Shown here piece after piece: positions 46,062-55,302 of a DNA stretch of 64,000 nucleotides. Source of the stretch: Zhongshania antarctica (GTDB lineage Bacteria; Pseudomonadota; Gammaproteobacteria; Pseudomonadales; Spongiibacteraceae); contig NZ_JACHHW010000001.1 of NCBI RefSeq assembly GCF_014202945.1, positions 186,001 to 250,000 of the forward strand, in the 5' to 3' direction. The stretch's first letter is position 1. Each line of letters opens with the position of its first letter. The translations under genes and the position numbers were made by a program. Below the pieces are notes generated by a model. It saw only the letters and a program-made list of their open reading frames with translations. It had not been told where the DNA came from and ran no database searches.

Positions 46062-46925
46062 CTACTGCACAATAGCGTCGCCAAACTCAGTGACGCCGCC
46101 AAAAATTGCGCGTGGCGACGGCGGCTGCCGACCATCAATATCGACCACGCCATAGTGTTCGCCAAGCTCAGCGGCCATACACACTTTGCCGCTGAATTGC
46201 ATACGCTGAGGGTCTTGAGATAGCGCAGCGATAACCCGACCACTGTATTCTGGCGATTCGGCTATCGCGAGCATGTGGCCATATAATTCTGGTTGGGCGT
46301 CAATAACCGCCATGGTTCTCTCTGTTTTTAAAATTCCCATCCATAAGGCGACTACCGCTACATCGTAAGCTTTAAAATCCACCGCCATATCGTGGGCCAT
46401 TTTGTCGACTGCGGCCTTGCCCGCGCCATAAGCTGGGCCATGCATATAACTGCGGCCACCGGGTGACGAGGTATTAATGACCAGACCCTGTGTGCTTTTC
46501 AGTAGCAGTGGCGCCGCAAAATAGCTCGCCACATAAGTCGAGCGCAGACCGACATCTAAAACCGCCTGTAATGCTAAAGGCTTCTCCCAGAAAGGCCCGG
46601 CGATGGTCAGACCATCAGGAACACACAGTGCATTGTTAACTAAGAGGTCGAGGCGGCCCTGTTCGGCGGCTATTTGTGCAAAAAGTGATTCGACCTGGCG
46701 GTCGTCTGCATGGTCACACACCACCGGAATTCCTCGCCCGCCACGGCGACTAACTTCTTCAGCAGTCGCAAATACCGTGCCCGGCAATGACGCCTCGCCT
46801 TCCTTTGCACTGCGCCCAGTAACATATACCGTGGCGCCAGCGTCACCCAAAGCAAGCGCAATACCTTTCCCTGCGCCACGACTGGCCCCAGTGACCAAAG
46901 CTATCAAGGTATTTTGAGCAGACAT
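46062..46925 (-). CDS. SDR-family oxidoreductase, first gene of the meta-cleavage operon
   Basis: 287 residues. The Rossmann motif TGASRGAGKG, NNAL, Ser in VINTSSPGG, and YGAGK identify a classical SDR. A C-terminal extension past residue 230 (VCMAAELGEHYGVVDIDG) resembles the DHRS1-like branch. It probably acts on a hydroxylated or dihydrodiol intermediate before ring cleavage, but this rests on position only. A palindrome lies about 92 bp upstream. Confidence 0.88.
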   Translation of the reverse strand: MSAQNTLIALVTGASRGAGKGIALALGDAGATVYVTGRSAKEGEASLPGTVFATAEEVSRRGGRGIPVVCDHADDRQVESLFAQIAAEQGRLDLLVNNALCVPDGLTIAGPFWEKPLALQAVLDVGLRSTYVASYFAAPLLLKSTQGLVINTSSPGGRSYMHGPAYGAGKAAVDKMAHDMAVDFKAYDVAVVALWMGILKTERTMAVIDAQPELYGHMLAIAESPEYSGRVIAALSQDPQRMQFSGKVCMAAELGEHYGVVDIDGRQPPSPRAIFGGVTEFGDAIVQ

Positions 46926-47016
46926 GAGCTTCTCACTAATTATTGTTTTGGAAAACGCCAGACGAACGCGACGACGTGCTTAGACCCACACTAGCATGGG
47001 CCTAGGCACATTGGAG

Positions 47017-47031
47017 TGACCGAAACGGTCA
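47017..47031. promoter_or_regulatory. Candidate operator TGACCGAAACGGTCA
   Basis: A perfect dyad of 6 bp (TGACCG/CGGTCA) around AAA, about 92 bp before the first gene of the meta-cleavage operon. Overlapping on the minus strand is TTGACC, which could serve as a -35 element, though no good -10 follows at 17 bp. A binding site for the cluster's LuxR protein or another regulator is plausible. Confidence 0.45.
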
Positions 47032-47084
47032 AGCGGATGACGGGAGCGACAGTACCCCGCGCTTACCACTGCATTGCGTATCTC

Positions 47085-48152
47085 TTATACGCTACGCGGC
47101 GGCAGTTGTGACTGAGTTTGCGATTGCAAAGCTTGAGTGGGGGTGGCCTGAGCCTGACTCTGGTTCTGTTGGCTCTGACTCTGTTGATTTGGCAGCCCAG
47201 CGTTTTGCGCCACCGGATCGTCCAGACGCCGAGTAGGAGTGCCATTATCTGTAAACAAGGCCCGTTCGGAGGGAGACTCCGCCCGCGACACGTCGACCGC
47301 CACCGACAATACCTGTTTGCCACCGCCACCAAATACCACACCTTTTAAAGGCGTTACATCAGAATAATCCCGGCCCCAAGCGGTAGTGATATGCTGATCC
47401 GCAGGCATAACATCATTGGTAGGATCAAAATCTTGCCAATCATCACCGGGAATATACACCGCAAACCAAGCATGAGATGCATCTGCGCCCGCGAGTTTGA
47501 CCTGGCCTGGCGGCGGCAACGTCTCTAGGTAGCCACTGACATAGCGCGCGGCAAAACCCATGCCGCGTAAAACACCAATGGCAAGGTGCGCGAAGTCTTG
47601 GCAGACACCGCGACGACTGGCCATCACATCCTTCAGGGGCGTAGCCACAGTTGAGAAACCCGGGTCGTATTTGAAGTCCTTAAAAATACGGGAGTTTAAC
47701 GCGTTCACCGCTTCAAGAAACGGACGATCCGGACTAAACAAATCGACCGCGAATTCACTTAGCTCCCTTGTTACCGCAATCATTGGTGAGTCAAAACAAA
47801 ATTCAGAGGCTTTTACATCCTCAGTATTAGCGCCATTAATGAGCGCCGCACGCACCTCCGCGCAGGTGATGCCGCCACCGAGCAAACGCGGCTCAGACGG
47901 TGCAATTTCCACTTCACTATCAACAATCACTTCGAGGCTTCGGTGGGGCTTTTCCACCGTAAAATGGCAAACTACATTGCCAAAATAATCGACGCGTTTA
48001 ATCTTGCTTGCCGGTGTTGGGATAATTCGAATATCACTAAAGTTCACCCGCTGGCCGTTACATTCACGCGGAATAAGGTAGGCAACGTTATAGCCCTGGT
48101 TCACTTGATCGGCATATTCATAGCGTGTCGAATGCTTGACTCGGTATTTCAT
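47085..48152 (-). CDS. Transglutaminase-like protease/ligase with Gln-rich tail
   Basis: 355 residues. An N-terminal bacterial transglutaminase-associated region (YRVKHSTRYEYADQVNQGYN) precedes the catalytic core. Triad candidates are Cys184 (RRGVCQDFAHLA), His227 (DASHAWFAVY) and Asp243 (FDPTND). After about residue 310 comes a low-complexity tail of Gln and Ser repeats. The start overlaps the upstream gene's stop (ATGA). The family is usually peptidase- or amidase-like; here it works with two ATP-grasp/alpha-E pairs, perhaps trimming or crosslinking a peptide they make. Confidence 0.9.
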   Translation of the reverse strand: MKYRVKHSTRYEYADQVNQGYNVAYLIPRECNGQRVNFSDIRIIPTPASKIKRVDYFGNVVCHFTVEKPHRSLEVIVDSEVEIAPSEPRLLGGGITCAEVRAALINGANTEDVKASEFCFDSPMIAVTRELSEFAVDLFSPDRPFLEAVNALNSRIFKDFKYDPGFSTVATPLKDVMASRRGVCQDFAHLAIGVLRGMGFAARYVSGYLETLPPPGQVKLAGADASHAWFAVYIPGDDWQDFDPTNDVMPADQHITTAWGRDYSDVTPLKGVVFGGGGKQVLSVAVDVSRAESPSERALFTDNGTPTRRLDDPVAQNAGLPNQQSQSQQNQSQAQATPTQALQSQTQSQLPPRSV

Positions 48153-50680
48153 GTCTCGCCCCTGCCACTCATTTCAACGGGTTGCGGCCCAGCGGCGTGA
48201 TCAAAGTAACGATCTGCCAATGCCTGAGAAGCGGCCTTTAAATCACTGTCTAACTGACTGAGTAATTCACCCAACTTCAGGTGTTCACCGCTAGCCTCGT
48301 CCCTTGCGGCCAACTCATCCAAACGCGACATAAGCAAGGTGTTTGTTGCCCGTAAAATACAGCGCATGTCTTCCGTTAATTGAATACCCTTATTAGGGCC
48401 AAGCACTTCCTCTAAGTGGCTACGCAAACTCTCTAGCTGGAACATGACCGAACGCGGATTTTCACGATCAAACAACAGCAATTCCATGCCCTTATCGAGA
48501 CGATAGCCGCTGCGATAATAACGTTTATAGACAATACGTGACTCTAGGCTCGCTAACACCGGCTTAAGCAGCGAAACATTTTGGCCATCACCAATATTAA
48601 CCACCAACATACGGGTCAGCAGTTCAACCGTTTTCTGCGCCCGTTCAAGGCGTCGGCCCATTTCCATAAAGCGCCACGCCCGGCCTCTTACCATGCTCTC
48701 CTGACTGAGTCCGGAGAGTGCCAGCAAGCTCGTTATCAAAGGGTCGAGCAATTCATCTGGCGCCGCCTGCAAGCTGCTTTTTAAATTTTTATTTAAAAAC
48801 TCCATGCCGTCGCGAATATCATTCACTAAACGCAGCATATCATTCGACAACAATTCTTTTACGCCGTCAGCAGAATGTAAAATGGCCTCCAGACAGTGTG
48901 CAATACTGCCTGGCCGAGAACGATTTGACACGATATCCAGCAGCTCGTGTTCCGGCGCATTAAAGTCGGCGGTTTTAGCGGTAAACCCTGGATACGTTCC
49001 CGTAACGTGGGTAACCGAGCACAATAACACTCGACGGCTTTCCGGGGAGAGGGGCTCAATACTATTAAGCTCCTCGAACGCGGTACGCACTAGACGCAAA
49101 CCGGATTCAGCGCGCTCAGCGTAGCGGCCGAACCAAAATAAATTGTCGATTACCCGGCTCGGCAAACTGAAATTGCGATCGAGGGCCTGAGACTGTCGCG
49201 CTAACTTCTCCGGCTCAAAAACGCTGTCTTCGACTTCCGGTTCTGAGGCAATAATCCAGGTATCTTTACTACCGCCACCGTACTGGCTCACTATGTGCTG
49301 GGTATCAGTATGGCTGCCAATCTGCGTCAGCCCCCCCGGCATCACTGAGTAAGAGCTACCACTGGCAACCGTAAAACTGCGCAGCACCAAAGGGCGACTG
49401 CTAAACACCTTGCCATCAAGCGCGGGGGTCTGCGACGGACGCACGGCACTCTGCGCGACATAATCAACGGGGTTGGCAAGCACTTTAGCCAGAAGGCTAG
49501 CGCGCTCCTCAGCATTGAGCTCCGCGACAAACACACTGTGTCTGCCAGGTGCACGACAGGTGTGGCGAATTAATAGGTCAGCAAAATGCGCTTTGACGTA
49601 CTCCAAATCAGCCGCATCACCACACCACCATGTCGGCACCGAGTTTAAGCGCAGATCTCGCCCCAGAAAGTGGCGAGCAATGGCCGGCATATACTTAGCC
49701 AACACGGGGTTTTCTAGGATACCACTGCCCAGCGGATTGGCGATAACCACGCCGCCAGCGCGCACAACTTCGGTTAAACCGGGAATGCCCTGACCAAAAC
49801 TTTGTCGAGATACAACAGGATCAGCAACGCTGTCGTCGATACGCCGCAACACCACGTCTACCCGGCGCAGGCCTTCTAGCGACTTCAACCACAAGCCCCC
49901 TTTGCGCACGGTTAAATCGCGGCTCTGCACCAGCGGGTAACCCAAGTAATTTGCTAAATAGGCATCTTCGAACGAGTTCTCTTTGAATGCGCCCTGGGTC
50001 AAATACACAACAAGTGGCGCATCTTTGGTTTGGCTCAGTTCCGCCAGCTTGCGACGCCACTGTAAAAAAAAGTTAGACAAGCGATGGACGTGAGCGTCAC
50101 GGAACAAACTGGGCATGACCCGCCGCAATACCGTGCGGTTTTCCAAGGCGTAACCGGTTCCCGACGGTGCCTGGGTGCGATCACCAATAACCAGCCACTC
50201 CCCATTTGCTGAGCGGACCAAGTCTGAGGCGTGGAAAATGAGCTGATGCTCGCCAGGCAGCCGAATACCATCGCAGGCCCGCAAAAATCCGGGGTGGCTA
50301 TACAAAACCGCTGGTGGGATAACCTTATTTAAGATGAGGCTGCGCTCACCGTATAAATCACTGAGAATTAGATTCAGTAACTCGGCGCGCTCACGCAGCG
50401 CGTTTTCAATGCCCTCCCACTCCTGACTAGAGAGGATTAAGGGCAGTAAATCGAGATTCCAAGTGTGACTGACATTAAGCTGACCACCAGGGCTGTAACT
50501 CGCGCCATCGTCTCGGAGAATACGCTTTGCGGTGCGCTGACGCTCAAGCAGGGCATCCACCCCCATGGCATTCATAACCCGCATTGGGTAATGCCAGTGT
50601 TCGCGAATTTGACCGTCCTGGTCTACGACTTCGTCGTACTGTTCGTGTTGGGGCGTGTAGACAAAACGGTCAGTTAACAT
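48149..50680 (-). CDS. Circularly permuted ATP-grasp/alpha-E fusion protein
   Basis: About 843 residues. The N-terminal two thirds is a circularly permuted ATP-grasp-type domain (GDRTQAPSGTGYALENR, VVLRRIDDSVADPVV, QYGGGSKDTWIIA). The C-terminal third is an alpha-E helical domain (DNLFWFGRYAERAESGLRL). A lysine/glycine stretch clear in the separate ATP-grasp gene (VKPANESGGYG) corresponds here to LLIRHTCRAPGRHS, so nucleotide binding may be altered. Start uncertain: ATG 50680 begins family-like sequence but lacks a ribosome site, and the frame is open to 50737. Confidence 0.88.
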   Translation of the reverse strand: MLTDRFVYTPQHEQYDEVVDQDGQIREHWHYPMRVMNAMGVDALLERQRTAKRILRDDGASYSPGGQLNVSHTWNLDLLPLILSSQEWEGIENALRERAELLNLILSDLYGERSLILNKVIPPAVLYSHPGFLRACDGIRLPGEHQLIFHASDLVRSANGEWLVIGDRTQAPSGTGYALENRTVLRRVMPSLFRDAHVHRLSNFFLQWRRKLAELSQTKDAPLVVYLTQGAFKENSFEDAYLANYLGYPLVQSRDLTVRKGGLWLKSLEGLRRVDVVLRRIDDSVADPVVSRQSFGQGIPGLTEVVRAGGVVIANPLGSGILENPVLAKYMPAIARHFLGRDLRLNSVPTWWCGDAADLEYVKAHFADLLIRHTCRAPGRHSVFVAELNAEERASLLAKVLANPVDYVAQSAVRPSQTPALDGKVFSSRPLVLRSFTVASGSSYSVMPGGLTQIGSHTDTQHIVSQYGGGSKDTWIIASEPEVEDSVFEPEKLARQSQALDRNFSLPSRVIDNLFWFGRYAERAESGLRLVRTAFEELNSIEPLSPESRRVLLCSVTHVTGTYPGFTAKTADFNAPEHELLDIVSNRSRPGSIAHCLEAILHSADGVKELLSNDMLRLVNDIRDGMEFLNKNLKSSLQAAPDELLDPLITSLLALSGLSQESMVRGRAWRFMEMGRRLERAQKTVELLTRMLVVNIGDGQNVSLLKPVLASLESRIVYKRYYRSGYRLDKGMELLLFDRENPRSVMFQLESLRSHLEEVLGPNKGIQLTEDMRCILRATNTLLMSRLDELAARDEASGEHLKLGELLSQLDSDLKAASQALADRYFDHAAGPQPVEMSGRGET

Positions 50681-50790
50681 GGATGCGATGCCAAAATACG
50701 AGTTCAATAAAAGGGATTTCCCGGAAACTGGGAACACCGCTACCCCGCTGCTTAAAGCTTATGTTCTACTTGGCAATGATAATTACCTAC

Positions 50791-50825
50791 CGGAAAATCC
50801 CATTTTGCTACTACGGGAAATTCCG
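50791..50825. repeat. Imperfect inverted repeat between two operon genes
   Basis: CGGAAAATCCC (50791-50801) and GGGAAATTCCG (50815-50825) match inversely at 9 of 11 positions. They lie in the 216-bp gap that splits the two ATP-grasp/alpha-E units. A related GGGATTTCCC occurs at about 50713. Possibly a regulatory structure. Confidence 0.45.
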
Positions 50826-50896
50826 AGGAGGGAAAGACTACCGCAAGTACCTTAGCCGAGCAAATATTCAAACCCGTAGCGCGCCCCTCACCTGAC

Positions 50897-51829
50897 TTAA
50901 GTATGCTTAAACCAGCTATCCTGAATCGCAGAGTGAACAATAATCGAGCTTTGTTCCAGCGCGGTAAGATAAGCTGGAAAGCCATCAGACACATCATTAT
51001 AGTCGCTACCCTTAGCGACGGTATTCACTAATTTGGTCAACGCGCTAATGACGGTCTCATTACCGGGCAATAATTCTGCAGATTCCCGCATTCTCAGCAG
51101 GCCACAGGCAACCGAACGGGGAAACAGCGTGTCCTCCAGTAAAAAGCGCGCCGCATCATCACCGTTTACCGCCACTTTCATGGTACGCCGGTAAGGCATG
51201 GTGGCATTGAGTGTGCCTAATACACTGCGCCATACCACGTCCAGCACATGGTTGGTATCAGTCTCGATAAAATCGCTAGACATACTTGCGCCCGCCTCCA
51301 GGATACGAATAGTCATATCGGCGCGCTCAAGACTGCGTCCTAGGTTCAAAAAATGCCACGCGGCATCACGCCGCATCGTGTCCGCAATTAAACCGTTAAT
51401 TTGCTGACAGGTTTTAACAATTTGCCCAAGAAATTCATGACGATAGCGACGATTTAAGCCCTGAGTCATGTTTTCATTAACAAAAATCTGAAACTCATTC
51501 ACCAGCTCCCAGCTCTCTGGAGGCAACATATCTCGCGTGGTGCGGATATTTTCCCGCACCATACGCAGCGACGAGGCCAATGAACTGGGGTTGCTAAGAT
51601 CCTCCAATAAAAATTTCACGACCCGCTTTTCGTCCTGCACCGAAAAGCGGCGGTTATATTCGGCGTGACTGCCGCTTGCAATAACCAAGTTGTGCCAGCT
51701 AATTCCGGTATTCTGAGGTAAGTCAAAAAGCAGGCCGGTATAGACCTGAATAAGCCGCGCCATACTCTCTACACGCTCTAGGTAGCGACCAAACCAATAC
51801 ACTCGTTCTGCAACGCGCGACAACATCAT
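50897..51829 (-). CDS. Alpha-E domain protein (DUF403)
   Basis: 310-residue helical protein with the family signature RVAERVYWFGRYLERVE at residues 5-21 and a further AWHFLNLGRSLERADMTIRI. The alpha-E fold is known mostly from gene neighbourhoods with circularly permuted ATP-grasp proteins; its activity is not established. Its ATG overlaps the stop of the ATP-grasp gene (51826-51829), so the two are translationally coupled and probably form one complex. Confidence 0.93.
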   Translation of the reverse strand: MMLSRVAERVYWFGRYLERVESMARLIQVYTGLLFDLPQNTGISWHNLVIASGSHAEYNRRFSVQDEKRVVKFLLEDLSNPSSLASSLRMVRENIRTTRDMLPPESWELVNEFQIFVNENMTQGLNRRYRHEFLGQIVKTCQQINGLIADTMRRDAAWHFLNLGRSLERADMTIRILEAGASMSSDFIETDTNHVLDVVWRSVLGTLNATMPYRRTMKVAVNGDDAARFLLEDTLFPRSVACGLLRMRESAELLPGNETVISALTKLVNTVAKGSDYNDVSDGFPAYLTALEQSSIIVHSAIQDSWFKHT

Positions 51830-53319
51830 GACTTCACCTCCCGTTCAGCCACAATCCAAGTATCTTTACTACCACCACCTTGCGAGGAGTTGACCACCAA
51901 TGAGCCCTTTACTAAGGCAACGCGCGTCAGCCCGCCGGTCGTCACATCTATCCCTTTGCCTTGTAAAACAAATGGTCGCAAATCGAGATGGCGTGGTTCA
52001 GCAACGCCAGGCCCAGTCAATACTGGCGCGGTGGATAACTTTAGCGTTGGCTGGGCGATGTAATTGCGGGGGTTTGCAACCACCAATTTCCGAAACTCCT
52101 CGTGATCCTTTTTGGTCGCATGAGGCCCGACCATCATTCCGTAACCACCCGATTCATTGGCGGGTTTTACGACCAGCTGCTCAATATTGGCCAAGACATA
52201 TTTCAACTGTTCGGGGTCATCGCAAAGATAGGTTTCGACATTGGGCAAAATCGCCTCTTCGCCAAGATAGTACTCAATCATTTTAGGTACATAGGCGTAA
52301 ACGACCTTATCGTCCGCCACCCCCGCCCCTGGTGCGTTGACTAGCGCCACATTACCGGCACGCCACGCGCGCATGAGCCCTGCCACCCCCAGAATAGAAT
52401 CCGGATGAAACACCTCTGGGTCCAAAAACAAATCGTCGATACGGCGGTAAATCACGTCTACTCGCTCTAAACCAGCAATTGACTTCATGTAAACGCAGTC
52501 GTCTTCATCGACAAATAAATCACTGCCCTCAACAAGTTCTACACCAAGCTGTTGGGCTAAATACGCGTGTTCAAAATAAGCGGAGTTGTAGATGCCGGGG
52601 GTTAGTATCACAATTTCAGGTTGTCGCACACGGCGCGGCGAAACCGAGGCCAACATATTAAAAAGCTTAGTCGAATAATCGTCTACTGGCAGAATAATAT
52701 TGGTCTCAAAAAACTCGGGCAGCACCCGCTTGCTTACCTCGCGATTCTCCAACATATAGGCCACCCCGGAAGGCACCCGCAGATTGTCTTCTAATACATA
52801 AAACTTACCGTCTGCGTCACGCACCAAATCGCAGCCACAGATATGCGCCCACACACCTTTGGGCGGATTGATACCAACACATTCGGGCCGAAAATTCTTT
52901 GAGTCTTTAATCAGGTAGGCAGGCAACACGCCGTCTTTAAAAATGCGCTGTTTGTGATACACATCGTTAATAAACATATTAAGGGCTTTGACGCGCTGCT
53001 TAAGTCCTTTTGCGGTGTGCGCCCACTCTTCCGCGCTAATCACGCGGGGAATTAAATCAAAAGGCCAAGTTCGGTCAATATTCTCGCCATCTGAATACAC
53101 GGTAAAACTTACGCCCATATCCCGCACGGTACTCTCTGCGGCCACCCTCCGGCTCTCTAGCTCCTCAGCACTAAGATCACCCAAAAGCTTGGCGATCTTC
53201 CGGCTCGCCGGACGCGCTTTACCCTTGGCGTTAATCATTTCATCAAAAAAATCGGCCGACGGATAGCGACTCCAGTCAATTCCATCAGCCCCTTCGTGTT
53301 TCTTCTCACTCATACGCAT
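51826..53319 (-). CDS. Circularly permuted ATP-grasp protein
   Basis: About 497 residues. It is predicted to join a carboxylate to an amine with ATP. EDNLRVPSGVAYMLENREVS, VIYRRIDDLFLDPEVF, the Lys/Gly segment VVKPANESGGYGMMVG, and SSQGGGSKDTWIV are all present. The frame opens with TTG at 53328. ATG 53319 or 53313 is more likely, but none has a strong ribosome site. It begins an operon with alpha-E, the ATP-grasp/alpha-E fusion and transglutaminase, a layout predicted in the literature for peptide or amide synthesis. Confidence 0.93.
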   Translation of the reverse strand: MRMSEKKHEGADGIDWSRYPSADFFDEMINAKGKARPASRKIAKLLGDLSAEELESRRVAAESTVRDMGVSFTVYSDGENIDRTWPFDLIPRVISAEEWAHTAKGLKQRVKALNMFINDVYHKQRIFKDGVLPAYLIKDSKNFRPECVGINPPKGVWAHICGCDLVRDADGKFYVLEDNLRVPSGVAYMLENREVSKRVLPEFFETNIILPVDDYSTKLFNMLASVSPRRVRQPEIVILTPGIYNSAYFEHAYLAQQLGVELVEGSDLFVDEDDCVYMKSIAGLERVDVIYRRIDDLFLDPEVFHPDSILGVAGLMRAWRAGNVALVNAPGAGVADDKVVYAYVPKMIEYYLGEEAILPNVETYLCDDPEQLKYVLANIEQLVVKPANESGGYGMMVGPHATKKDHEEFRKLVVANPRNYIAQPTLKLSTAPVLTGPGVAEPRHLDLRPFVLQGKGIDVTTGGLTRVALVKGSLVVNSSQGGGSKDTWIVAEREVKS

Positions 53320-53649
53320 CGTATCCAATACATTGTAAACACGTAGCCACTACTAAAACGCGCCATCACGGTGCAGTCTCAGCTCCTGCAAGGCCACACC
53401 AAGGAGCAAAACCAACATAAAGTCATAGACTTGCCCCATTAACTTACATAGTACTTAGCAATAGCTAAGCCAAGTTGCACAGCAATGGGGTTTACTCAAG
53501 CTTGTTCACCATCATAGCTTCTAATTAGCGGTTTGCTGCTATCTAAACCCTACTCAGACCATTTATTTAAGCAAAAAAAACCTCCTGCACGCAAAGTGAA
53601 GAAGGTTTTTATGGCGCAGCCATTACTTAGCCAGTATTTATGGCCCAGT
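53320..53649. other. Intergenic region between ATP-grasp operon and aceF
   Basis: About 330 bp on the upstream side of the ATP-grasp operon and the downstream side of aceF. It contains the aceEF terminator near 53573-53610 and presumably the ATP-grasp operon promoter. I see no other gene. Confidence 0.5.
53573..53610 (-). terminator. Intrinsic terminator of the aceEF operon
   Basis: On the minus strand, AAAAACCTTC pairs with GGAGGTTTTT (8 perfect pairs plus one wobble and one more pair) around a 15-nt loop, followed by a run of 8 T. It lies 40 bp after the aceF stop. Confidence 0.88.
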
Positions 53650-55281
53650 TCACAGCAGTAAACGTCGAATATCCGCGAGTACTGTGCCCATAAAGGTGAA
53701 AAACTGGCCTGCGTCCACACCGTTAATCGCGCGGTGGTCATAAGACAGAGACACTGGCAGCATTTTTTTGGGTACAAACTCACTGCCGTCCCACACTGGC
53801 TTTATTGCCAACTTAGACACACCCATAATAGCCACTTCGGGCGCATTGATTATGGGCGTAAAACCGGTGCCCCCAATACTGCCAAGACTGGAAATAGTAA
53901 AGCAGCCGCCTTGCATGTCGGCGGGCTTAAGCTTGCGATCCTTTGCCTTTTGCGCCAACTCTGCAGTTTCTGCTGCCAAATCCCACAGCGACTTTTTGTC
54001 TACATCGCGAATCACCGGCACCACCAAGCCTGCGGGTGTATCGACGGCAATACCAATATTGATGTATTTTTTATACACCATATTTTCGCCGTCAGCGCTG
54101 AGCGAGGCATTAAACTTAGGGTGTGCCTGCAAGGCCACGGCGGCGGCTTTGAGCAAAAACGGCAGTGGCGTTAATTTCACACCGCGCTGCTCGCCCTCGC
54201 GCTTTAAACCAGTGCGAAAATCTTCTAACTCACTGATATCCACCTCATCGAACTGGGTCACGTGGGGCAAATTCACCCAGCTGCGATGCATATTGAGCGC
54301 GGTGAGCTTGTGCAATTTCGTTAATGGCTGAATATCGATCTCACCAAATTGGCTAAAGTCGACGTCGGGAATTGACGGCAGCCCTGCGCCATTAGAACCT
54401 GCACCACTAGCGCTGCCCTGTGACAAGTCTTTAACAAATTGCTGCACATCCTCTTTGAGAATTCGGCCTTTAGGCCCTGTTCCCGTCATTTGTTCAAGTT
54501 CTAAACCGAACTCCCTCGCCAGTTTTCGAACCGCAGGACCGGCGTAAACATCGGCGTGACTCGTTACCGTAGGCTCAGACTTCGCAGCCGGTGCCGCCGA
54601 AACTGGCGCACTCACAACCGGCGGTGTAGACGTTTCTTTTTCTGATGCTGATGCTGATGCCTCCACCTTGGCGGCGCTTACATCCGCAGCAACCTCAATC
54701 TCTCGCTCTATTTCTGCAATCTCTGCACCCAACTTAGCGCTGTCACCCACCTTCATGACAATTTTGGTGATCTTGCCACTAAACGGCGAAGGCACTTCCA
54801 TCGACGCTTTATCTGACTCCAAAACCACTAGCGAATCGCCTTCCTTGATGACATCACCAACCGCGACACACACTTCGATGACATCAATGCCGTCACTGCT
54901 GCCCACATCTGGCACTTTAATCATTTCTCGTGCTGAACTTTTTTCTTGCCTAGCCGGTGACGATGTTTCTGCGGCTGGCGCGGGCTTTTCAACGGCTGCT
55001 GGACTCGCCATCTCCGCCGATTCAGGCTTAACTTCCTCAGCTTCTCCTTCAACCTCAAGTTCGAGAATCACGTCACCAGCTTCGACCGTTGCGCCTTCTT
55101 TTAGGCTAATACTTAAGACTTTGCCTGCCTGTGGTGAGGGTATCTCCATCGACGCCTTATCGGACTCCAAAACCACGAGCGAATCTTCTTTGGCGACCAC
55201 ATCGCCCACTGCCACACACACCTCAATAACATCGACACTGCCGCCACCGAGGTCAGGAATTTTTACCGTTTCTTTAGCCAC
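53650..55281 (-). CDS. aceF: Dihydrolipoamide acetyltransferase (E2) of pyruvate dehydrogenase
   Basis: Core enzyme that passes the acetyl group to CoA. 543 residues. Two lipoyl domains carry the lipoylated lysines in ESDKAS, at residues 42 and 158. An Ala/Pro/Ser-rich linker and an E3-binding domain (AGPAVRKLAREFGLELEQ, TGPKGRILKEDV) follow. The catalytic domain ends with SYDHRAINGVDAGQF (His-Asp active site). GTG start with GAAGGA upstream, 21 bp after aceE. E3 (lpd) is not in the window. Confidence 0.97.
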   Translation of the reverse strand: MAKETVKIPDLGGGSVDVIEVCVAVGDVVAKEDSLVVLESDKASMEIPSPQAGKVLSISLKEGATVEAGDVILELEVEGEAEEVKPESAEMASPAAVEKPAPAAETSSPARQEKSSAREMIKVPDVGSSDGIDVIEVCVAVGDVIKEGDSLVVLESDKASMEVPSPFSGKITKIVMKVGDSAKLGAEIAEIEREIEVAADVSAAKVEASASASEKETSTPPVVSAPVSAAPAAKSEPTVTSHADVYAGPAVRKLAREFGLELEQMTGTGPKGRILKEDVQQFVKDLSQGSASGAGSNGAGLPSIPDVDFSQFGEIDIQPLTKLHKLTALNMHRSWVNLPHVTQFDEVDISELEDFRTGLKREGEQRGVKLTPLPFLLKAAAVALQAHPKFNASLSADGENMVYKKYINIGIAVDTPAGLVVPVIRDVDKKSLWDLAAETAELAQKAKDRKLKPADMQGGCFTISSLGSIGGTGFTPIINAPEVAIMGVSKLAIKPVWDGSEFVPKKMLPVSLSYDHRAINGVDAGQFFTFMGTVLADIRRLLL

Positions 55282-55302
55282 AAAAAAATCCTTCTCTGTA
55301 AA

